NCBI GenBank assembly: GCA_946478975.1
Contig: CAMLEO010000287.1
Location: 1 to 9,151 of the forward strand
DNA length: 9,151 bases
Source of the DNA: an uncultured Steroidobacter sp.
Lineage (GTDB): Bacteria > Pseudomonadota > Gammaproteobacteria > Steroidobacterales > Steroidobacteraceae
Reading direction: 5' to 3'
In this document: piece by piece, positions 1-6,512 of the stretch
Layout of the letters: each line of letters begins with the position of its first letter
Numbering within the stretch: position 1 is the first letter of the stretch
The notes under the pieces: model-generated
The model's input: the letters and a program-made list of their open reading frames with translations, nothing else
Databases searched by the model: none
What the model was told of the DNA's origin: nothing
Program-made: the position numbers and the translations under genes

Positions 1-7
1 TTCGAGG

Positions 8-2239
8 TTACTGAACCCAGACAATGAACACGTCTTCCTGGACTTCGACATAGATGGGATTGCTGTAGAACCACAAATCCGACCAGGCCGCCACGTCATA
101 GCTGACGTACTTCGGACCGGTAACAGCCGGGTAACGCTCCAGGTGATCCGGGCAGCCGTCGATGTTGTCGCCGGTGTAAGTCGCGCCGGCCGGAATCGTG
201 ACCGTCGCGTTCACCGTGCACGGGATCTTCAACTTGGTCGGATCGCCCGCGTTGGTGTACAGATCCGGCAGCGGATTGCCGTTCGCATCCGTCTCGTACG
301 GCACGGCCGGCGGCAGGTTCGTGCCGCGCAGACGCACGTATTGCGACTTGGTCAGCGCTGGAATGCGGAACGACATCACCTTGTACTCACCGTTGCTCTT
401 CCAGGTCGCGCCGTTATATGTACGCAGCACCGCCGCCGTCGTGTTCTTGGCTGCGGCCGGCACGTTGTTCATGTCCGGGTTTTCGAGCCAGTCGTTCGGC
501 CACTGGCCGGCGTAGTCCGGCTGACCGGGCTTGCGATAGCCGGTCACCAGGCCGCGAATCACATCGATGTGATCCAGCACCGGGTGGTTGAGCGGCTGCT
601 CGATGCCGACCTGCGCCAGCGACGGATTGTTGAAGCTGTACGGCGAGAAGTTCTTGCCTTCCGGATCGCGCACGGCGATCGCAACCACCACTTCATCGCC
701 CGCGTTGATCTGCACTTTGCCGCCCATCGAGGCGCAGCTCGGCATATCGACCGGCGAGTTGTTCGTCGCCGCCTGAAGCACGGCAGCTTCGAGCGCGTCG
801 TTTGTGACTTTCTTGCCCGGGCAGGCCGCGAACGCCAGGCGATCGATCAGCTGGCCGCTGGAGGCGAAGCTGTTGCCGCTGCGCAGGCCGTCGACGATCT
901 CCTGCGGGCTCAGCAGCTTTTCGCTGTCCTTCTTCGAGGTCAGCACGAAGTCGCGCTGATATTCGCCGGGGAAGAAATCCTGCGTCGAGCGACGATCGTC
1001 CGGACCGAAGCTGCCGCGGTTGTGCCAGTCGGAGCTGGCGAAGAACCACCAGTTGCGACCTTCACCGAGCAGCGCGTCCCACACGCCGCCGATCTGCGCA
1101 CCGTACACGCCGGTGCCGCCATACGTGGTGCCGCCGACGCTGTCGACGAGCACGCCGCCGATGTTGTTACGATCCGGACGATACTCGCCGCGATCGCTGG
1201 AAGCGCCGTGACCCGGCTGCGTTTCGAAACCGAACGCGATGGTCGCGCCCGCGTTGTTGAAGTTGCGCAGGTTCTCGACGTTGTAACCGTTGTTGCCATC
1301 GGGATTGAACGGTCCGGCGCGCTCGAGGTGAGCGGGCACGTAGTAGCTGGTCATCGTGTGGTACTGGCTCATCCACTTGATGGCTTCGACGGTCTTCATG
1401 TGACCTTTGATGCCGGTGCCCACGCCGCCCGCGGGCATCAGCTTGCCAGCGGTTGCGCTCCAGCTCGGATCGGCTTCGTTCGCGCTACCGCGCACTTTGC
1501 AGTCCCACTTCGTGCCCCACACAGCGGCGCCAGCGCGGCTGTTGTCGGTGTCGTTACGATCGAAGCAGTACGACCACTGGCTGAGCGCCGTGGCATTGCC
1601 GAACGGCAGATAGCCGTTCGAAGTCACCTGGCCTTTCAGCTCCGGGCTCACCACCTGCCCCGAGATCACAGACATGGAGCTGTGCTCGTGACCGGCGACC
1701 ACGGATTCCAGGCCGATGAACACCGGAACGTTTTTCACCGCGCTCAAGTATTCGGTGATCGGATACTGATATTCGAGGATGGACTGCCAGCGCCACATGC
1801 TCGGATTCGCCTGCGAACTGAGCGGCGTGGTCGAAGAGCCATTCGAGGTGCCGGTGTTACCTTTCACCGCGGCGGCACCGATGCTGTCGGCCCAGGTCGT
1901 CTGCGGGCTCTTGCCGGCGACGTATGGATAAGCGGGCGTGCTCAGCGTCGCATCTTCGACCAGCGTGCAATTGCGATTGCCGTTGCCGCCATGGCCGGCC
2001 TGCACGAACCAGTCCAGGCCCCACGGCGTGTCCTGCTTGTCGGTGGCCTTCTTGACCAGCTTCTGCATCGAGATCGAGCCGTCGGAGCAGGTGGTGTGAT
2101 TGTGGAAGTCGCCGGTGGTGTACGTGCCCTTGGTGGACACGGCACTCACTTCCCTGGCGCTGGCAGCGGCCATCGTGGCGGCGCTGAGGACCGTCGCGAC
2201 CGCGAACGCGATCTGACTTCGGTTGATTGCAACTCTCAT
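8..2239 (-). CDS. Secreted PHP-superfamily metal-dependent phosphoesterase-like protein
   Basis: Encodes 743 aa from the ATG at 2239. An in-frame TTG at 2260 is less likely because an AAGGGAG Shine-Dalgarno (2251-2257) lies between the two. Residues 1 to about 28 form a signal peptide: basic MRVAINR, a hydrophobic stretch, then an Ala-rich cleavage region ending ASA. Mature protein therefore acts outside the cytoplasm. A full PHP-type metal ligand set is visible: H46-x-H48 and D53 (FHNHTTCSDGS), H83 (AGHGG), E178 (GLES), H184/H186 (GHEHSS), H304 (PAHLER), and D404-x-H406 (SSDWHNRG). The region after 410 resembles the tail of other PHP proteins (SPQEIVDGLRSGNSFASSG), followed by a probable beta-rich C-terminal domain ending near SNPIYVEV. 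Eight cysteines (51, 91, 225, 247, 473, 502, 674, 696) suit disulfides in the periplasm. PHP enzymes hydrolyse phosphoesters with di- or trinuclear metal centres; the substrate here is unknown. Monocistronic as far as visible; no terminator fits in the 7 bases left. Confidence 0.8.
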   Translation of the reverse strand: MRVAINRSQIAFAVATVLSAATMAAASAREVSAVSTKGTYTTGDFHNHTTCSDGSISMQKLVKKATDKQDTPWGLDWFVQAGHGGNGNRNCTLVEDATLSTPAYPYVAGKSPQTTWADSIGAAAVKGNTGTSNGSSTTPLSSQANPSMWRWQSILEYQYPITEYLSAVKNVPVFIGLESVVAGHEHSSMSVISGQVVSPELKGQVTSNGYLPFGNATALSQWSYCFDRNDTDNSRAGAAVWGTKWDCKVRGSANEADPSWSATAGKLMPAGGVGTGIKGHMKTVEAIKWMSQYHTMTSYYVPAHLERAGPFNPDGNNGYNVENLRNFNNAGATIAFGFETQPGHGASSDRGEYRPDRNNIGGVLVDSVGGTTYGGTGVYGAQIGGVWDALLGEGRNWWFFASSDWHNRGSFGPDDRRSTQDFFPGEYQRDFVLTSKKDSEKLLSPQEIVDGLRSGNSFASSGQLIDRLAFAACPGKKVTNDALEAAVLQAATNNSPVDMPSCASMGGKVQINAGDEVVVAIAVRDPEGKNFSPYSFNNPSLAQVGIEQPLNHPVLDHIDVIRGLVTGYRKPGQPDYAGQWPNDWLENPDMNNVPAAAKNTTAAVLRTYNGATWKSNGEYKVMSFRIPALTKSQYVRLRGTNLPPAVPYETDANGNPLPDLYTNAGDPTKLKIPCTVNATVTIPAGATYTGDNIDGCPDHLERYPAVTGPKYVSYDVAAWSDLWFYSNPIYVEVQEDVFIVWVQ

Positions 2240-2250
2240 TGGTATCGGCG

Positions 2251-2257
2251 CTCCCTT
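2251..2257 (-). promoter_or_regulatory. Shine-Dalgarno site that decides the PHP gene start
   Basis: On the minus strand AAGGGAG ends 11 bases before the ATG at 2239. The alternative TTG start at 2260 would place this site inside the coding region and would put seven residues ahead of a good signal peptide, so the ATG is preferred. The spacing is at the long end of the usual range. Confidence 0.55.
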
Positions 2258-2302
2258 CAAGCGGGTGATCGAAAAAATCGTGGGCGCAGCCTAGAGAGCC
2301 GA

Positions 2303-2318
2303 TGTGACTGGATTGTGA
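2303..2318. repeat. Direct repeat TGTGA-N6-TGTGA, possible operator
   Basis: TGTGA occurs at 2303-2307 and again at 2314-2318, exactly 11 bp (one helical turn) apart, about 65-80 bp upstream of the PHP gene start. On the minus strand the copies read TTCACA and GTCACA. An 11-bp direct-repeat period is the layout used by PhoB boxes, but the match to CTGTCAT is only partial. It is not a CRP site, because the half-sites are direct rather than inverted. Binding is inferred, not shown. Confidence 0.3.
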
Positions 2319-2344
2319 ACCTTTAATGATGCTTACGAAGTTTT

Positions 2345-2367
2345 GCGACATCGCGCCGGCGTGTCGT
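2345..2367. repeat. Hairpin-forming inverted repeat in divergent intergenic region
   Basis: GCGACA (2345-2350) pairs with TGTCGT (2362-2367), with one G-T pair. An inner CGC/GCG stem closes a GCCG tetraloop, with a single bulged T at 2351. No T-run follows it on either strand, so it is not a terminator. It sits just upstream of the -35 position of the proposed oxygenase promoter and could be an operator for either divergent gene. Confidence 0.4.
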
Positions 2368-2392
2368 CATCAAGCTGTAGCAATTCGGTTCC

Positions 2393-2398
2393 TACAAT
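2393..2398 (+). promoter_or_regulatory. Candidate sigma70 -10 element for the oxygenase operon
   Basis: TACAAT matches the TATAAT consensus at five of six positions and lies 30 bp before the oxygenase ATG, predicting a start near 2405 and a leader of roughly 24 nt. No convincing -35 hexamer is present at 16-18 bp (TCAAGC at 17), so the promoter would be weak or activator-dependent. Confidence 0.35.
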
Positions 2399-2428
2399 CA
2401 AAGGTTGCTCTGCCACCCACGCCGCTCC

Positions 2429-3052
2429 ATGCACGAAGTCATCGGTTTGTTTCCTACGCCGTTCATGCGCATCCCCGGCGCGCTCGATCGCAATCTGGTC
2501 GAAGGGCTCGTCAAACATTTCAGCGCCCAGGCCGGCATTGCCAACAACTCGTCGGGCAGTCTCGTGCACACGGCGATGCTGCGTCCGTCAGACAGCCCGC
2601 TGCTGGTGACCGCTGCCACCGCGATCACACCGCTGCTCTCCGAATTCGGCGCGCTGATGTTCGGCGAGCGGCTCGGCTGGTCACTGAAGGAAATGTGGGT
2701 CAACCTGCTCGACACCGGCGGGCGCCAGGCCATGCACAATCACGCCAACAGTTTCATTTCCGGCGTGGCGTATCTCACTCCCACGCATCCGGATGCGCGC
2801 ACCGTGTTCATGAAGTCGCCCGGCGGCATCGAGTTCTCGTTCAAGAACGATCACGCCGGCGTGGTCACCGGACCATACAACGCCGACAAGTGGATCAGCC
2901 CTGCGCCCGACCCGGGCGACATCGTTTTGTTTCCTAGCTACTTGATGCACGCGGTGCCGCCAAATCCCGGCGAGCGACGCATCACGCTCGCGTTCAACGC
3001 CATTCCGACGCGGCTCGATTCGTGGGGCTACAAAATTGCTTTCAGCGGCTGA
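2429..3052 (+). CDS. Putative 2OG-Fe(II) oxygenase (TIGR02466/PF13759-like)
   Basis: Encodes 207 aa from the ATG at 2429; an upstream TTG at 2405 adds eight residues with no better ribosome site. The protein resembles the small putative 2-oxoglutarate/Fe(II) oxygenase family (TIGR02466, 2OG-FeII_Oxy_5). It starts with the typical LFPTPF segment (residues 7-12). The metal-binding strand is MHNHANSFISGVAYL (102-116), with H103, H105, N107 and the SGVAYL hallmark. The distal half is PGDIVLFPSYLMHAVPPN (162-179), with H174 as the second metal histidine and R183/R184 as candidate 2-oxoglutarate carboxylate ligands (GERRITLAFN). Such enzymes use Fe(II), O2 and 2-oxoglutarate to hydroxylate a substrate; here the substrate is unknown. 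No signal peptide, so cytoplasmic. No acidic residue sits at the usual HxD position next to H103 or H105. Its last 17 bp overlap the next gene, so the two are probably translationally coupled. Confidence 0.75.
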   Translation: MHEVIGLFPTPFMRIPGALDRNLVEGLVKHFSAQAGIANNSSGSLVHTAMLRPSDSPLLVTAATAITPLLSEFGALMFGERLGWSLKEMWVNLLDTGGRQAMHNHANSFISGVAYLTPTHPDARTVFMKSPGGIEFSFKNDHAGVVTGPYNADKWISPAPDPGDIVLFPSYLMHAVPPNPGERRITLAFNAIPTRLDSWGYKIAFSG

Positions 3053-5636
3053 CGCACGCGGGGCGGTTCGTTCGTCCAGCGCCGAACACGAGACGTTCGG
3101 TCAGATCGCACTGGCGTGCGCGCTCATGGTGGCGTCGGGCTTCGCCGGCCTGGCGTATCAAATCGTCTGGACTCAACAAAGCACGTCGTGGCTCGGGCAC
3201 GAATCCGCCGCGGTGCTCGCCGTCGTCGCAGCATTCTTCGGCGGACTCGCCGTCGGTGCGCTCGCGCTCGGGTCGAGGATCGAACGCAGCCCGCGACCGG
3301 AACGCTGGTACGCGGGTTGTGAGATCACGATTGGCGGGTGGAGCATCGTGCTCGCGTTGTTGCTCGAACCGGTCTCAGGTGCGCTGCTGGCGTTGATCGG
3401 ACCGCAACCGTCAGCCCTGTGGCAATGGACCGTCGCGTTCTTCGGAACATTCCTTTTGCTGCTGCCCGCCACGCTGGCGATGGGCGCGACCTTGCCAGCG
3501 ATGGAGCGCGTGCTTGCGTCGACGCGAACTAACAACGTCGCGATCAGTTCGCTGTATGCGGCGAACACATTCGGTGCGGTGGTTGGCGTCATCGCGGCGG
3601 CGTTCTGGCTGGTGCCGCAACTTGGGTTGGTGCGTTCGGCCATTGCCTGCGCTTTGCTGAACTTCGGCTGCGCCGCCACGGCCCTCGGCTTACAAACATC
3701 GGGCCAGGAACGCCCGCAAACACAGCCTGCCAGCACGTCGAAGGGAACGCTGTCGATGCTCGCCGCGACCGGCCTGCTCGGCATTGGATATGAAGTGCTG
3801 ACGGTCCGCGCACTGAGCCAGATCGCGGAGAACACGGTCTATACGTTTGCGCTGTTGCTGGCGGTGTATTTGATCGGCACGGCGCTCGGTGCGGCGATCT
3901 ATGGACGCTGGCTGGTGAACACCAGGCATTCGGATCGTTTGCTACAAGCGCTCGCCGCGGCTTGTTTGATCGGCACTCTATCGCTCGCAGGCGCGGACAG
4001 AATCAAAGACTCGCTGCTGGCCGCGTTCGGCATGAGCATGTCGGCCGCACTCACCGCCGAGGCGGCAATCGCTGCGACGGCATTCTTTCTGCCGACGCTG
4101 GTCATGGGCGCGCTGTTCAGTCATCTGAGCACCAGCGCTCGGTCCAGCGGCATCAGCTTCGGCCGCGCGATCGGTGTGAATACATTGGGCGCGGCGGTCG
4201 CACCGTTTGTTTTCGGAGTGTGGCTGTTGCCGTTGCTCGGCTTGAAGCTCGCACTGTTGCTGATACCGATCGGATACGTGATGTTGGTCAACCGCGAGAG
4301 CTGGGGCGCGCCGGCGCAGTGGACTGTGGCCGCCGCCATCGCGGGCAGCATCGTTTGGGCTCCTTCGTTGGACGCCGTGCGCATTCCGGAAGGCGGCCGC
4401 CTGATCGAGCACATCGAAGGCGTGATGGCGAGCGTCAGCGTGATCGAAGACGCTGCCGGCGTCGCCACACTTCACATCAACAATCGCCAGCAGGAAGGCA
4501 GCAGCGCGACGTTACTCGCCGACGCCAGGCAGGCACTGCTGCCAATCCTGCTGCATCCCGCTCCGAAGCACGCGTTGTTTCTTGGCGTCGGCACCGGGCT
4601 CACGTCGTCATCTGCGACCATAGACCCGGCGCTGCAAGTCGATGCGGTCGAGCTGGTGCCGGAAGTGATATCGGCCACGGCTCGGTTCGAGGATTCATTC
4701 GCGGCAAATGCAGATCGTTCGAGACTGCACTTGATGAGCGCCGACGCGCGACGTTTCGTGCGGACGAGCCTGAAGCATTACGACGTCATCGTCTCGGATA
4801 ACTTCCATCCCGCTCGGAGCGGCTCGGCCTCGCTCTACACCGTCGAACATTTCGAGAGCGTGCGGCAGCGGCTGGCAGACGGTGGATTGTTTTGTCAGTG
4901 GCTGCCGTTGCATCAGCTCGATCTCGATACTCTGCGCAGCATCGTTCGCTCGTACATGAAGGTGTATCCGCATGGTGCAGCGCTGCTTGCGACCTTGAGC
5001 CTGGACACGCCGACCATCGGTTTGATCTCCCGCCGTGACGGTGAACCGTTCGATCTGGAGCAAGTGCGCGCGCGACTGGCGAGCGCAAAAACATTCGGCG
5101 CGAACGAGTTCGGCATTCAAGATGATTTGTCACTGCTTGGCAGCTTCATCGCGGGCCCGCAGTTCCTGACCAACTTCGCCGGCGGAGCGCCGCTGAACAC
5201 GGACGATCGGCCGATCGTTGCGTATCGGGCTCCGAATATCACCTATGCGCCCCACTCCTCGCCGCGCGATCGCTTGGTTGAATTGCTTCGCGATGCCGAG
5301 ATCAGCCCGTCGGAGTTGCTGGCTGAGAACGGCGGCGACTGGTCAACACGTTTGAGTTCATATTGGACGGCGCGAAATCAATTCATCGCCGCGGGACGCA
5401 ACGTGCATCCGAGCCCGGATGTTCGCGAGATGTTGGCGCAAGTGCGCGAGCCGCTGCTCGACGTGCTTCATATCAGCCCGGACTTTCGTCCCGCATACGA
5501 TCCTTTGCTGAGAATGGCAGTCGCGTTGAATCGCATCGATCGCGACGCTGCCCGGTCGCTGCTCGCGGAGTTGCAGCTAGTGCAACCGGAGCGTCCGGAG
5601 GCGGGCGCAGTCCTGAGCGAGCTGGCCAACCCATAG
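3036..5636 (+). CDS. Membrane protein with spermidine-synthase-like methyltransferase-fold domain
   Basis: Encodes 866 aa. The start is TTG at 3036, with GGGG eight bases upstream inside the oxygenase gene; the next ATG (3126) would cut into the first membrane segment. Residues about 25-445 hold ten to thirteen hydrophobic segments. Two similar blocks, MVASGFAGLAYQIVW (31-45) and LAATGLLGIGYEVLTVRAL (242-260), suggest an internally duplicated membrane module. Residues about 460-735 form a Rossmann domain of the spermidine synthase type: GVGTG (517-521) for S-adenosyl ligand binding, acidic E539, D570 in SADAR, D588 in VSDNFHP, then SLYTVEHF (599-606) and CQWLPLHQLD. The C-terminus is alpha-helical and TPR-like. 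Members are often annotated fused MFS/spermidine synthase. The DNFHP motif differs from the DxxD of true aminopropyltransferases, so putrescine may not be the substrate. Inner-membrane location is inferred. Confidence 0.85.
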   Translation: MLSAADARGAVRSSSAEHETFGQIALACALMVASGFAGLAYQIVWTQQSTSWLGHESAAVLAVVAAFFGGLAVGALALGSRIERSPRPERWYAGCEITIGGWSIVLALLLEPVSGALLALIGPQPSALWQWTVAFFGTFLLLLPATLAMGATLPAMERVLASTRTNNVAISSLYAANTFGAVVGVIAAAFWLVPQLGLVRSAIACALLNFGCAATALGLQTSGQERPQTQPASTSKGTLSMLAATGLLGIGYEVLTVRALSQIAENTVYTFALLLAVYLIGTALGAAIYGRWLVNTRHSDRLLQALAAACLIGTLSLAGADRIKDSLLAAFGMSMSAALTAEAAIAATAFFLPTLVMGALFSHLSTSARSSGISFGRAIGVNTLGAAVAPFVFGVWLLPLLGLKLALLLIPIGYVMLVNRESWGAPAQWTVAAAIAGSIVWAPSLDAVRIPEGGRLIEHIEGVMASVSVIEDAAGVATLHINNRQQEGSSATLLADARQALLPILLHPAPKHALFLGVGTGLTSSSATIDPALQVDAVELVPEVISATARFEDSFAANADRSRLHLMSADARRFVRTSLKHYDVIVSDNFHPARSGSASLYTVEHFESVRQRLADGGLFCQWLPLHQLDLDTLRSIVRSYMKVYPHGAALLATLSLDTPTIGLISRRDGEPFDLEQVRARLASAKTFGANEFGIQDDLSLLGSFIAGPQFLTNFAGGAPLNTDDRPIVAYRAPNITYAPHSSPRDRLVELLRDAEISPSELLAENGGDWSTRLSSYWTARNQFIAAGRNVHPSPDVREMLAQVREPLLDVLHISPDFRPAYDPLLRMAVALNRIDRDAARSLLAELQLVQPERPEAGAVLSELANP

Positions 5637-5696
5637 TCCCTGCATAGTCCAGAAGGGCAATCGCAAAGCCCCTCTCATTTCCCGCCCCGGCGGCGG

Positions 5697-5705
5697 TGCT
5701 ACTCT
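5697..5705 (+). promoter_or_regulatory. Candidate extended -10 promoter for the TPR gene
   Basis: TGCTACTCT has the extended TGn motif followed by a moderate -10 hexamer (TACTCT), 35 bp before the TPR gene ATG. The -35 region is poor. The 103-bp gap after the membrane protein gene also holds a short GGGC/GCCC pairing (5655-5671) and a CCGCC/GGCGG pairing (5682-5696). Neither has a T-run, so read-through from upstream is possible. Confidence 0.25.
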
Positions 5706-5739
5706 TCGCGCTCCTCAAACCTGGCCAAAGGGAGCCACA

Positions 5740-6267
5740 ATGAAAAAGATTGCAGTCGTCGTGATGGCCGCCGCGTGTCTGACCACCGGCATCGGTATCG
5801 GATATGCCGCAAAAGCCAAGGCACCGGGGATGGCGATCATCGCCGGCAAGCCCGCGAAAGAAGCCGGCCTTGCGGCGCTGAAGGAAGCCGAAGTGCTGGC
5901 CGACGGCGGCTCATGGGAATTGATTCAAATCGCCCGCGTGTACTACCTCTCCGGCGACAAGGCCACCGGCCAGGCGCTGCTCGACAAAGTATTGAACGGC
6001 AAATCGGAGAGCAGCGACTGGTTCCGCATCGGTCGCGTGTATGCCGAAGCCGGCGAGAACGAGCGCGCCGAACAGTTGTTCCTGCGTGCACTCGCCGCCA
6101 AGCCGAAGGACGACAGCGGTCAAGCCGAAGTCGGCGCCTGGTACATCCGCATCGGGCAGCGTGAAAAGGGCGAGGAAATGTTGTCCAAGGCGTTCGCGCG
6201 CAGCCCCGACGAGCTGTGGCACTACGTGCGCGCCGGCGAGGCGTTCATGGGTGTGTCGCCGCAGTAA
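5740..6267 (+). CDS. Exported tetratricopeptide-repeat (TPR) protein
   Basis: Encodes 175 aa from an ATG with an excellent AAGGGAG ribosome site (5728-5734) five bases upstream. Residues 1 to about 24 form a signal peptide (MKK, hydrophobic core, GYAA), so the mature protein is probably periplasmic. After a short linker come three TPR units in exact 34-residue register beginning near residues 58, 92 and 126, plus a partial fourth from about 160. TPR hallmarks are visible: IARVYYLSGDKATGQALL, IGRVYAEAGENERAEQLF, and VGAWYIRIGQREKGEEML. There is no enzymatic motif, so it most likely acts as a protein-binding scaffold; partners are unknown. It is separated by 103 bp from the membrane gene upstream and is followed directly by a strong terminator, so it is likely its own transcript or the last gene of one. 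Confidence 0.8.
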   Translation: MKKIAVVVMAAACLTTGIGIGYAAKAKAPGMAIIAGKPAKEAGLAALKEAEVLADGGSWELIQIARVYYLSGDKATGQALLDKVLNGKSESSDWFRIGRVYAEAGENERAEQLFLRALAAKPKDDSGQAEVGAWYIRIGQREKGEEMLSKAFARSPDELWHYVRAGEAFMGVSPQ

Positions 6268-6286
6268 CTTTCGGCAGCAAACAAAC

Positions 6287-6324
6287 AAAGGGCTGGCCAA
6301 CGACGGATTGGCCGGCCCTTTTTT
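6287..6324. terminator. Intrinsic terminator, probably bidirectional
   Basis: A 14-bp stem (6287-6300 with 6308-6321) containing one G-T pair encloses the 7-nt loop CGACGGA. On the plus strand it runs into six Ts (6319-6324), 19 bp after the TPR stop codon. On the minus strand the stem is followed by TTTGTTTGTTTG, and it lies 39 bp beyond the 3' end of the convergent tRNA-Gly gene. It therefore probably serves both transcripts. Confidence 0.9.
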
Positions 6325-6363
6325 ATGCTCGGGCGCGGCACATCGGCAGCAGGGGGAGAGATT

Positions 6364-6439
6364 TGGAGCGGGCGACGGGTCTCGAACCCGCGACCTCAAG
6401 TTTGGGAAACTTGTGCTCTACCAACTGAGCTACACCCGC
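6364..6439 (-). tRNA. tRNA-Gly(CCC)
   Basis: A complete 76-nt cloverleaf reads on the minus strand. The acceptor stem GCGGGTG/CGCCCGC has one G-T pair. The D-stem is GCTC/GAGC. The anticodon stem is CAAGT/ACTTG with loop TTCCCAA, giving anticodon CCC (reads GGG glycine codons). The T-stem GCGGG/CCCGT closes loop TTCGAGA. The discriminator is T, as usual for bacterial tRNA-Gly, and the 3' CCA is encoded (6364-6366). It stands alone with no other tRNA nearby. It converges on the TPR gene and is divergent from the lysR gene. Confidence 0.97.
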
Positions 6440-6450
6440 TTCGGCCACCG

Positions 6451-6456
6451 ATTCTA
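6451..6456 (-). promoter_or_regulatory. Candidate -10 element of the tRNA-Gly promoter
   Basis: TAGAAT on the minus strand (five of six match to TATAAT) lies 11 bp before the first base of the mature tRNA, leaving room for a very short 5' leader. It is followed by a GC-rich discriminator (CGGTGGCC), as in growth-rate-controlled stable RNA promoters. No good -35 hexamer is seen at 16-18 bp. Confidence 0.4.
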
Positions 6457-6470
6457 GGACAAGGGGCGGG

Positions 6471-6476
6471 TATACT
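6471..6476 (+). promoter_or_regulatory. Candidate -10 element of the lysR-trmB promoter
   Basis: TATACT (five of six match) predicts transcription starting near 6483 and a leader of about 30 nt before the GTG start of lysR. The -35 region, around 6448-6453, overlaps the proposed tRNA -10 on the other strand, so the two promoters may compete. A perfect 10-bp palindrome CCGGCGCCGG (6494-6503) lies in the leader. Confidence 0.35.
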
Positions 6477-6512
6477 GCACCCCCTTTTGTCATCCGGCGC
6501 CGGCGTTCAGTT

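Noticed and set aside
143..2326. 727-codon open frame on the plus strand, antisense to the PHP gene
   Set aside because: Its product is rich in Arg, His and Val with no recognisable domain, and it lies wholly opposite a gene with a signal peptide and a full set of PHP metal ligands. Long antisense frames are common in GC-rich genes.
3962..4801. 279-codon open frame overlapping the SpeE-like gene in another frame
   Set aside because: The product is Arg-rich low-complexity sequence without domains, and the main frame is clearly the conserved membrane and spermidine-synthase-like protein.
5655..5696. Short GGGC/GCCC and CCGCC/GGCGG hairpins after the SpeE-like gene
   Set aside because: Stems of four to five pairs with no T-run are expected by chance in GC-rich DNA and do not support a terminator.
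6041..6457. Small open frames across the tRNA, including one ending in DGSRTRDLKFGKL
   Set aside because: These are the well-known spurious translations of tRNA genes; the cloverleaf of tRNA-Gly(CCC) explains the sequence.
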